A DNA stretch of 20,101 bases from Heritagella caecorum (lineage in GTDB: Bacteria; Bacillota; Clostridia; Oscillospirales; Acutalibacteraceae), in assembly GCA_904419035.1 (NCBI GenBank), contig CAJFQL010000038.1, positions 1-20,101 of the forward strand. The letters are read 5' to 3'. Of this stretch, positions 7,889-13,388 are shown piece after piece. The translations under genes and the position numbers were made by a program. The notes beneath the pieces are model-generated. The model had not been told where the DNA came from, ran no database searches, and saw only the letters and a list, made by a program, of their open reading frames with translations. Position 1 is the first letter of the stretch; every line of letters starts with the position of its first letter.

Positions 7889-8845
7889 CTAATACCGCAC
7901 TGGAATTTGAGACTTACATATCTTTACATCTTTAAAACCTACACTACCAATCAATTCTTGCACACCTTTTTTTGCGATTTCTTCTTCACTAAGCGGAGGT
8001 AAATAAATCCTAGAGATGGCATCCTCGGGAATCGATACAGAAAGATATGGAACAATTAAACCATTACGAATATAAAAATCTTTTTTTAGTTTCGAGTCAT
8101 CACCGGTCGTACTTTTTTCCTTATAGATCATATTGTTTTCCTTTATAGATATAATTACTCTAAATTCTTCTTCACCTTTAAAAGATTTATGTTTAAAGAA
8201 ATACCCCCTCGTATTGATATAATGCTTCAGACCTATCTTTATATTATTGATTGGCCTTTTTTCAAGTCCTCCTACCAGTTTTCTAATCTGCTGATCTTGG
8301 AGCTTTCGATCATATATAACTTTTCCATAATAAACAATAAAAGGCCTATTGGTTTCTTCTTTCTTTGTATCAAAAGTTTTTAAAAATCTTGGCATATGGA
8401 ATCCTATACAATATCCTTCATAAGAATTGTTACGTATGTAATAATTCCACATATTTAATAAATCCGGCTTTCTTGATGTACACATCAAAAAGGTTCTGGA
8501 TTTTTCATATTTCAGCTTAGGAACATCTCGATAAATCGGGGAAGGAACTTGCAGTTTTTTTATTTTTGTTAAGTCATTCTGATCTAACAAAAAGTTTACT
8601 GCCTCTTGCACGTTCGGAAAAGACTTATTCTTCTCCAAAAACTCTACCAGAATCTTTAGAAAGTAAATACCTTCTGACTTGTCATTCATATAGCGGACAT
8701 CAGAAAATCGAATTTCCTTATTTTCAATAATGGATAAAAATGCAGCAGGTGAAGTATAGTGATATCCCATGCAACGATTTTTTCCAAGTGGATTAGCACC
8801 TTCTTCCGGAAAAGGAATAATTGATTTTGAATTAAAATGATTCAT
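7889..8845 (-). CDS. DUF2971 family protein on an AT-rich insert
   Basis: The 318-residue product has the features of DUF2971. The opening MGYHYTSPAAFLSIIENKEI is followed by a RFSDVRYMNDKSEG segment (the usual xNDxxE signature). A central FLMCTSRKPDLLNMWNYYI and GYCIGFHMP match the family's CFS...MWxxYG...G(x)CIGF pattern. The ATG at 8845-8843 follows GGGAAGGG; an upstream in-frame TTG at 8860 overlaps that site and is less likely. No signal peptide or membrane segment is seen. The biochemical role of DUF2971 is not established to my knowledge, though members often sit in accessory regions. Base composition is strikingly AT-rich compared with every neighbour, and codon use differs (AAA, ATA, TTT frequent). 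This and the flanking fragments argue for horizontal acquisition. Confidence 0.85.
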   Translation of the reverse strand: MNHFNSKSIIPFPEEGANPLGKNRCMGYHYTSPAAFLSIIENKEIRFSDVRYMNDKSEGIYFLKILVEFLEKNKSFPNVQEAVNFLLDQNDLTKIKKLQVPSPIYRDVPKLKYEKSRTFLMCTSRKPDLLNMWNYYIRNNSYEGYCIGFHMPRFLKTFDTKKEETNRPFIVYYGKVIYDRKLQDQQIRKLVGGLEKRPINNIKIGLKHYINTRGYFFKHKSFKGEEEFRVIISIKENNMIYKEKSTTGDDSKLKKDFYIRNGLIVPYLSVSIPEDAISRIYLPPLSEEEIAKKGVQELIGSVGFKDVKICKSQIPVRY

Positions 8846-8983
8846 ATTTACCCTTCCCAATTGAAATATTACTGTTTTTATTCATGAGAATCTACTATAC
8901 ACAAAGGTGGGAGTACTGTATGTTTTCCATATACATCAACTCCCTGCATCGACTCCCTTGTTCGTTAATACTAAGATAAGTAT

Positions 8984-9012
8984 AATACAAACAACGACTT
9001 TAAGTTTGTATT
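8984..9012. repeat. 9-bp inverted repeat upstream of the DUF2971 gene
   Basis: AATACAAAC (8984-8992) and GTTTGTATT (9004-9012) are perfect inverted repeats around 11 nt. They lie about 140 nt before the DUF2971 start, near TATTAT/TATACT-like -10 candidates on the minus strand. This could be an operator, or an end of the inserted segment. Confidence 0.4.
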
Positions 9013-9026
9013 CTAATCAAATAAAA

Positions 9027-9054
9027 GAGGCGGTGGAAAACCGCCTCCTTTTTT
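9027..9054. terminator. Terminator after the Ltp lipoprotein remnant
   Basis: GAGGCGG (9027-9033) pairs with CCGCCTC (9041-9047) around TGGAAAA. On the minus strand the stem is followed by TTTTATTT, and on the plus strand by CTTTTTT. It lies just past the stop codon of the Ltp fragment. Confidence 0.8.
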
Positions 9055-9058
9055 ACTT

Positions 9059-9211
9059 TTAATAGCCGTTTGCTTCCGCGCCATACACCGCTTGTTCGTG
9101 GGTAAAGCCTTCATATTCCAGCTGGGCAATCAGTTCATCCCGAGAAAAGGCCGTGAAATCCAGATAGTTTTTGGCCGATTTGGCAGCCTGTTCGTTCCAA
9201 TCGGCGCCACA
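9059..9211 (-). pseudogene. C-terminal remnant of an Ltp family lipoprotein
   Basis: The last 51 codons before TAA (9061-9059) encode one Ltp repeat (host-cell-surface-exposed lipoprotein family): a GADWNEQAAKSAKNYL helix, then FSRDELIAQLEYEGFT and EQAVYGAEANGY. The full protein would have a lipoprotein signal and usually two such repeats. Here the open frame continues upstream only into antisense transposase DNA beyond about 9212. The gene was therefore cut by an IS256-type element. Ltp proteins are known as surface lipoproteins and, in a phage of Streptococcus thermophilus, as superinfection-exclusion proteins. The fragment lacks any export signal and is not functional. Confidence 0.75.
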
Positions 9212-9436
9212 GTGATCCGCCGCCGTACCCGCGTGGTAGGCAGCTTCCCGGACGGCAACTCCGCCCTCATGCTGGTCTGCGCCCGACTGCGCCATGTGGC
9301 CGGTACCCAGTGGGGCAGCAAGAAGTACATGAACATGAAGCACCTGGAGGCAGCCCTTGAAGATGCCTCCATCGCTGGCTGACTTCACTCATGCCAGAGT
9401 CTGCAAACCATTTTGCGAAAAATACTTGACACTACC
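9212..9436 (+). mobile_element. 3' remnant of an IS256 (mutator) family insertion sequence
   Basis: From about 9212 to TGA 9380-9382 the plus strand encodes the C-terminus of an IS256-type transposase: RRRTRVVGSFPDGNSAL, then VCARLRHVAGTQW and KYMNMKHLE. RRTRVVGxFP is the typical closing motif of this family. The catalytic DDE region is missing. The non-coding tail ends at 9436 in CTTGACACTACC, which reads outward as GGTAGTGTCAAG on the other strand and fits an IS256-type terminal inverted repeat. The left end of the element is gone, so an adjacent deletion or a second rearrangement joined it to the Ltp fragment. Confidence 0.8.
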
Positions 9437-9652
9437 ATTTTCATCGTCTCCGCTTTTGGTGAACCATCGGGGATTTTTTCCGCTCCGCGGAGGCGCTTGT
9501 CCACCGCCTACGGCGGTACCGGACGGCGCGCCCTCTTCGCGGCCGGGCGTGCCACCGGCACCCCCAGCTTCGCTCAGACCTTTTCGGGTTCGAATCCCCG
9601 CTTTTTCTTCCGCAAAAAAATAACGGAGACGATAAAAACCGTCTCCGTTATT
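9437..9652. repeat. GC-rich palindromic element between a duplicated tRNA-Lys 3' end and the tRNA terminator
   Basis: 9455-9475 is an exact copy of 9651-9671, the 3' end of tRNA-Lys including CCA and part of the T-arm. Both copies are preceded by CGTCTCCG from a terminator stem. Between them lie several GC-rich dyads: CTCCGCGGAG near 9485, and ACCGCC/GGCGGT near 9500-9515 flanked by GTCC/GGAC. Near 9587 there is a plus-strand GGGTTCGAATCCCC, an inverted T-arm copy. No open frame here resembles a protein. The piece looks like a small non-coding repeat inserted at, or derived from, a tRNA 3' end. Confidence 0.6.
9615..9652. terminator. Terminator of tRNA-Lys
   Basis: AAATAACGGAGACG and CGTCTCCGTTATTT form a long near-perfect stem around a short A-rich loop. 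It begins immediately after the CCA end of the minus-strand tRNA. A run of seven T's follows on the minus strand (AAAAAAA on the plus strand). Confidence 0.85.
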
Positions 9653-9728
9653 TGGTGAACCATCGGGGATTCGAACCCCGGACACCCTGATTAAAAGTCA
9701 GGTGCTCTGCCAGCTGAGCTAATGATTC
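9653..9728 (-). tRNA. tRNA-Lys (anticodon TTT)
   Basis: The minus strand folds as a canonical 76-nt tRNA with the CCA end encoded. The acceptor stem is GAATCAT/ATGGTTC with discriminator A, the D-arm holds TAGCTCAGCTGGCAGAGC, and the anticodon arm CTGACTTTTAATCAG has the TTT anticodon. The T-arm has GGTTCGAATCC. It has its own consensus promoter at 9759-9787 and a strong terminator downstream. Its 3' end is partly duplicated about 200 bp away, beside IS and lipoprotein debris, as expected for an integration hot spot. Confidence 0.95.
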
Positions 9729-9758
9729 ATTTCGCCGCTGTTTTGTTGCAGCTTTGTT

Positions 9759-9787
9759 ATTATAGCAGAGCTACAGCGGCTTGTCAA
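9759..9787 (-). promoter_or_regulatory. Promoter of tRNA-Lys
   Basis: On the minus strand TTGACA (9787-9782) and TATAAT (9764-9759) are both perfect consensus, with a 17-bp spacer. They lie about 31 nt upstream of the tRNA 5' end. An 8-bp inverted repeat, GCCGCTGT (9734-9741) with ACAGCGGC (9773-9780), brackets the -10. Confidence 0.92.
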
Positions 9788-9814
9788 CTACATTTTCAAA
9801 TTTTTTTCGAGATT

Positions 9815-10327
9815 TTATTCGCCCAGCACTTTTACCTTCGCGGCGTCGTAGAATCCGCGGGCATCGGGGGTTTCAGCCGGGCGTCCCACGGTAATTAGCG
9901 CCAGCGGCACAGACTGCACCTGCAAAATCTGTTGCAGCGCGGTTGCCCGCTCTTTATCGGGGTGTACGCCGCACCAGCAGGTGCCCCATCCCAGTTCCCA
10001 GGCCTGCAACAGCAGGTTTTCACACGCAGCGGCGCAATCCTGAGGCCAAAAACCTTCTTTGTAAGGACTTTCCACCGATGGGAACCCACAAATCACAATG
10101 GCCAGGGTGGCATCAGTAATATGATTACAATACGGATGGGCCTGACGGATTTGTTCTTTAATGGCGGGATCTTTGACTACAACAAATTCCCACGGACGGC
10201 CATTGCGGGCACTGGGGGCCATCATGGCAGCTTCGAGGATTTTATGCAGGTCTTCCCGGGACATAGGCACACCGGGCACATAATGACGAATACTGCGGCG
10301 GGTGCGAATGGCTTCATATACGTTCAC
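9815..10327 (-). CDS. Nitroreductase family protein
   Basis: The 170-residue product is a short FMN-dependent nitroreductase-fold oxidoreductase, probably a cytosolic homodimer using NAD(P)H. RTRRSIRHY (residues 8-16) and APSARNGRPWEFVV (37-50) are the phosphate- and flavin-binding segments. WELGWGTCWCGVHP (about 109-122) and the closing LITVGRPAE are the usual C-terminal elements. The start is GTG 10327-10325 preceded by GGGAGGA. A minus-strand promoter, TTGCCT (10412-10407), 17 bp, TATAAT (10389-10384), fits. It is divergent from the ribokinase-type gene. The substrate is unknown; the family acts on nitro compounds, quinones or enals. Confidence 0.92.
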   Translation of the reverse strand: MNVYEAIRTRRSIRHYVPGVPMSREDLHKILEAAMMAPSARNGRPWEFVVVKDPAIKEQIRQAHPYCNHITDATLAIVICGFPSVESPYKEGFWPQDCAAACENLLLQAWELGWGTCWCGVHPDKERATALQQILQVQSVPLALITVGRPAETPDARGFYDAAKVKVLGE

Positions 10328-10383
10328 GACTATTCCTCCCCCGAACCAGATCGAGCATCCGGTTCTATCATTTTCCTGCCTTT

Positions 10384-10412
10384 ATTATACCTTGCCGGGG
10401 CAAAAAAGGCAA
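10384..10412 (-). promoter_or_regulatory. Promoter of the nitroreductase gene
   Basis: On the minus strand TTGCCT (10412-10407) and a perfect TATAAT (10389-10384) are separated by 17 bp. This is about 57 nt upstream of the GTG start. Confidence 0.7.
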
Positions 10413-10422
10413 CCCGGCGGTC

Positions 10423-10452
10423 TTGACAGGGGCCTTACCGCCCTTTTACAAT
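10423..10452 (+). promoter_or_regulatory. Promoter of the ribokinase gene
   Basis: A perfect -35 TTGACA (10423-10428) and a -10 TACAAT (10447-10452) are separated by 18 bp. The start codon is about 54 nt downstream. Confidence 0.8.
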
Positions 10453-10505
10453 AAAGGAACGACGGAACCGTTTTCTGCCGGTCCCATGGGGAAAGGAGCC
10501 AACGA

Positions 10506-11429
10506 GTGATGGAAAAAATTCTTGTCATTGGCAGTTTAAATTTGGATTATGCCATTCGCGTAACGGACAGGCCGCAGCCCGGCGAAACGGTGTTGGGCCA
10601 CGGGCTTACGCTGAGCCCCGGGGGCAAAGGCGGCAACCAGGCGTTCACTATCGGCCGCTTTGGCCGCCAGACGGCCATGATCGGTGCGGTGGGTGATGAC
10701 GCCGCCGGGCAGATGCTGCGGGCAAATTTGCAGCGCGCCGGGGTGGATACCGACGCGGTGGAAACGCTGGCGGGCACCCCCAGCGGCCAGGCGTTCATCC
10801 ATATTACCGACCAAGGGGAAAACAGCATTACGGTGATCCCCGGGGCCAACGCCCAGGTGACGCCGGAGATGATCGGCCGGCACCTTGACAAAATGGAAGA
10901 TTGCGACGCCGTCGTGATGCAGCTGGAAATCCCGCTGCCCGCGGTGATCCACGCCGCCCGCCGCGCCCGGGCGCTGGGCAAAACCGTGGTGTTGGACCCG
11001 GCCCCGGCGGTACCGGATTTGCCGGAAGAGCTGCTCAGCCAGGTGGATATTTTAAAGCCCAACGAGACGGAACTGCATATCCTGACCGGCCTGCCCACCG
11101 ACACCGACGAACAGGTGATCGCCGCGGCCCGCACGCTGCTCACAAAAGGCGTGGGCGTGGTGACGGCGTCCCTGGGGGGCCGCGGGGTGATGATGGTCAC
11201 CCGCGACACGGCCCAGCGCTTTACCCCGCCGCCGGTCCACGTGGTGGATTCCACCGCCGCCGGGGACAGCTTTACTGCCGCCATGGTCAGTGTGTATAAC
11301 GGGGCAAACCTGCCCGAAAGCCTGCAATTTGCCAACCGGGTGGCGTCCCTCGTATGCACCCGTCCCGGCGCCCAGGATTCAATCCCCACGGCCGAAGAAA
11401 TTCGCGCCATGCAGCAGGAAAACGCTTGA
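10506..11429 (+). CDS. rbsK: Ribokinase (PfkB family sugar kinase)
   Basis: The 307-residue product (306 if the next codon, ATG 10509, is used) is a PfkB-family kinase that would phosphorylate ribose at O5 using ATP. Visible motifs are GSLNLD (9-14), the first family signature SPGGKGGNQA (37-46, sugar and lid contacts), DPAP (164-167), KPNETE (184-189) and the second signature DSTAAGDSFTAAM (248-260) with catalytic Asp254 and its anion hole. The order and length fit RbsK well, but PfkB kinases differ in sugar choice and no ribose transporter or RbsD is nearby, so the substrate is inferred. AAAGGAG lies 7 nt before the GTG. It is monocistronic, with its own promoter and terminator. Confidence 0.9.
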   Translation: MMEKILVIGSLNLDYAIRVTDRPQPGETVLGHGLTLSPGGKGGNQAFTIGRFGRQTAMIGAVGDDAAGQMLRANLQRAGVDTDAVETLAGTPSGQAFIHITDQGENSITVIPGANAQVTPEMIGRHLDKMEDCDAVVMQLEIPLPAVIHAARRARALGKTVVLDPAPAVPDLPEELLSQVDILKPNETELHILTGLPTDTDEQVIAAARTLLTKGVGVVTASLGGRGVMMVTRDTAQRFTPPPVHVVDSTAAGDSFTAAMVSVYNGANLPESLQFANRVASLVCTRPGAQDSIPTAEEIRAMQQENA

Positions 11430-11455
11430 TCCTATACCCATAATTCCATAAAGAA

Positions 11456-11484
11456 AGCGCCGCGAAAAAATCGCGGCGCTTTTC
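11456..11484. terminator. Bidirectional terminator between ribokinase and M20 peptidase genes
   Basis: AGCGCCGCGA (11456-11465) pairs with TCGCGGCGCT (11471-11480) around AAAAA. It is followed by TTTT on the plus strand and TTTC on the minus strand, and serves the convergent genes on both sides. Confidence 0.88.
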
Positions 11485-11506
11485 TATTATTTATTATAAA
11501 TATGTG

Positions 11507-12862
11507 TTATTGGGCGGTTGCATACCGGCGGATGAGCCGCAGGAAAAATTTGGCGCCCCCATCCAAAACGGAAACAGGAATAGCCTCCCGCGGAGAATGG
11601 GCATCGCCCCAATTATTTTCAAAGTAAAAGGCGCTGAAGCGGTACACATGGTCGCACACTCCGTAGAAGTACCGTGCGTCGGTGCCGCCCAGCATCAAGC
11701 TGGGAGTGGTAATGACGGTGGGGTGGTCTTCTTCACACAGAGAACGGATCACATTATACCCAAAGGAACCGGTGGGCGACAGGGGCGACGCCGGGGTGCC
11801 TTTTACAAGCTGTACGGTAATGCCTTCGGGCATCACGCTCTGGATATGCTGCTGTACACTTTCCAGCGTATCGCCGGGCAGCAGACGGCAGTTGACGGTG
11901 CAGGTTACCCGGGTGGGCAAAATGTTAGCCTGGTCGCTGCCTTTGATCATAGTGGGAGCCATCGTCGTATGGAACAGTGCCGCCATGGTACGGTCCTTAG
12001 GCAAAAGTTCACGAACTATCTCTTCAAAGTGAGCGGGGATATCCCCCAGCAGTTCCTTTTCCCGTTCCGGGCGGGTGCTGTACGGCGCCAGGGTAGACAG
12101 GTTTTCCTGTACCACGGGGATGATGCGGTACGGGAACGGATGCGCCCACAGCGCCTGCAGCGCCTGGCCCATGCGCACCATGGGGCTTTCGGCGCCGGGG
12201 GTGGAGGAATGGCCGCCTTCGTCTTCGGCGATCAGGGCATAATCGGCATAGCCTTTTTCGCCTACCACGATGTTGCACACCGGGCGGTCCACCTTTTCGC
12301 TTTGGCCGTCGCTGCAGCCGCCGCATTCATCGACAATCATGCCCAAGCGCACACCCATGTCCTTTAGGGTATCGGCGATCTTTTTGGCCGACGGGCCGTC
12401 GCCGCCCATGACTTCTTCATTATAACCATAGGCCAAATACACGTCGGTGTCCGGGGTATAGCCCTGGCGCAGCAGCTCTTCCACCGCTTCCATTTCGGCC
12501 ATGATGTTGCACTTGGAATCGGTGGTGCCGCGGCCATACAGCATGCCGTTTTCCACCACCGCGTCAAACGGCGGATGGGCCCATTCCGCTTCGTCCCCCA
12601 CCGGCACCACGTCCTGGTGCGCCATGAGCAAAAGCGGCTTTTCCCCGGAGCGGCCGGTGCCCTTCCAGTGATATAATAGCCCCGCACGGCCCACTTTTTG
12701 CAGCGTCAGGTGCTGGTGTAAAAGCGGATAGCTTGTCCGCAGAAAATCGTGCAATTCGTCAAATTTGGAAAAATCCATCAGGCGGCTGTCGGGATTCGAC
12801 ACCGTGGGGATGCGTACCATGCCCTGTAGATGGGCTAAACACGCTTCATTTGTAATACTCAT
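11507..12862 (-). CDS. M20 family metallopeptidase (Gly-X carboxypeptidase/CPS1-like)
   Basis: The 451-residue product is a zinc-dependent M20 peptidase or deacylase, cytosolic since no signal peptide is seen. Motifs in order: AHQDVVPV (81-88, first metal His82 and Asp84), GRGTTDSKC (110-118, bridging Asp115), YNEEVMG (147-153, general base Glu149 and metal Glu150), DEC (178-180, metal Asp178) and WGDAHSPRE near the C-terminus with the last metal His. The insert between about 200 and 330 is the dimerisation lid domain, with EGGHSSTPG at its start. Proteins of this length and pattern group with CPS1/PM20D1-type carboxypeptidases, which hydrolyse dipeptides or N-acyl amino acids. The ATG at 12862 follows AAAGGAG. 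Confidence 0.93.
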   Translation of the reverse strand: MSITNEACLAHLQGMVRIPTVSNPDSRLMDFSKFDELHDFLRTSYPLLHQHLTLQKVGRAGLLYHWKGTGRSGEKPLLLMAHQDVVPVGDEAEWAHPPFDAVVENGMLYGRGTTDSKCNIMAEMEAVEELLRQGYTPDTDVYLAYGYNEEVMGGDGPSAKKIADTLKDMGVRLGMIVDECGGCSDGQSEKVDRPVCNIVVGEKGYADYALIAEDEGGHSSTPGAESPMVRMGQALQALWAHPFPYRIIPVVQENLSTLAPYSTRPEREKELLGDIPAHFEEIVRELLPKDRTMAALFHTTMAPTMIKGSDQANILPTRVTCTVNCRLLPGDTLESVQQHIQSVMPEGITVQLVKGTPASPLSPTGSFGYNVIRSLCEEDHPTVITTPSLMLGGTDARYFYGVCDHVYRFSAFYFENNWGDAHSPREAIPVSVLDGGAKFFLRLIRRYATAQ

Positions 12863-12928
12863 GGTATATTCTCCTTTCGTGTATCCTTCTTGTTATGGCC
12901 ATATACCGGCAAAAATGATTTCGTTCCG

Positions 12929-12959
12929 ATTGTATCACACAAAGGGCTCCGGCGCACAA
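12929..12959 (-). promoter_or_regulatory. Probable promoter of the M20 peptidase gene
   Basis: On the minus strand an extended -10, TGATACAAT (core 12934-12929), follows TTGTGC (12959-12954) at 19 bp. The extended -10 can compensate for the long spacer. Confidence 0.55.
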
Positions 12960-12985
12960 AAAATTCCCGAAAAAAAACTGTGCGA

Positions 12986-13053
12986 TTTGCCCCAAATTTT
13001 CAAAACCGGGCAAAGGGCCCCGGGTTGACTTTTGGGGCAAAGTATTCTACACT
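12986..13053 (+). promoter_or_regulatory. feoA promoter with an 11-bp inverted repeat
   Basis: TTGACT (13025-13030) and TACACT (13048-13053) have a 17-bp spacer. TTTGCCCCAAA (12986-12996) and its exact reverse complement TTTGGGGCAAA (13031-13041) face each other 34 nt apart. The second arm fills the spacer, so a protein bound to it would block polymerase. It does not match a Fur or DtxR consensus that I can recognise. Confidence 0.6.
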
Positions 13054-13145
13054 AACTTCGAGAAGGAATTAGAGAAGGTTAATCGCAGTGCCCGGGTGGT
13101 CCCGGGCCGGTGCGGCCTGTGGGAAAAGAAAGGAAGCGATGCGCC

Positions 13146-13388
13146 ATGACACTGGACCAGTTGCCTATTGGGCAGCAGGCTGTGATCACCGCCGTGGGCG
13201 GGGAAGGCGAGCTGCGCTGCCGGCTGCTGGATATGGGGCTGATCCCCCATACCACTGTGCAGATGCAGAAAGTGGCCCCCATGGGGGACCCGATGGAAAT
13301 CCGCTTGCGGGGGTATGAACTGACCCTGCGGAAGGAAGACGCGGCCAAGATTACCATTGAAAAACAAAAAGGAGGCCCCGCCGTATGA
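13146..13388 (+). CDS. feoA: FeoA family ferrous iron transport accessory protein
   Basis: The 80-residue cytosolic protein has the SH3-like FeoA fold. GQQAVITAV opens the barrel, and LRCRLLDMGLIPHTTVQMQ is the family-typical central segment. MGDPMEIRLRGYELTLRKEDA closes it. FeoA is known to associate with FeoB and support Fe2+ uptake. The start is ATG 13146 after AAAGGAAG; an in-frame extension to 13110 has no ribosome binding site and no similarity. Its TGA overlaps the feoB ATG as ATGA, which implies translational coupling. Confidence 0.92.
   Translation: MTLDQLPIGQQAVITAVGGEGELRCRLLDMGLIPHTTVQMQKVAPMGDPMEIRLRGYELTLRKEDAAKITIEKQKGGPAV

Noticed and set aside
9575..9620. A second, plus-strand tRNA suggested by GGGTTCGAATCCCC
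   Set aside because: Only a T-arm-like piece is present; the T-stem is imperfect and there is no acceptor, D or anticodon arm. It is treated as an inverted tRNA fragment.
9389..9685. Minus-strand frame across the GC-rich repeat and tRNA end as a protein
   Set aside because: It runs through the tRNA 3' end and its terminator and is low-complexity Gly/Pro/Arg; it is explained by the non-coding repeat.
13088..13318. GTG-started frame overlapping feoA in another frame
   Set aside because: It has no similarity and poor spacing to any ribosome binding site; feoA explains the region.
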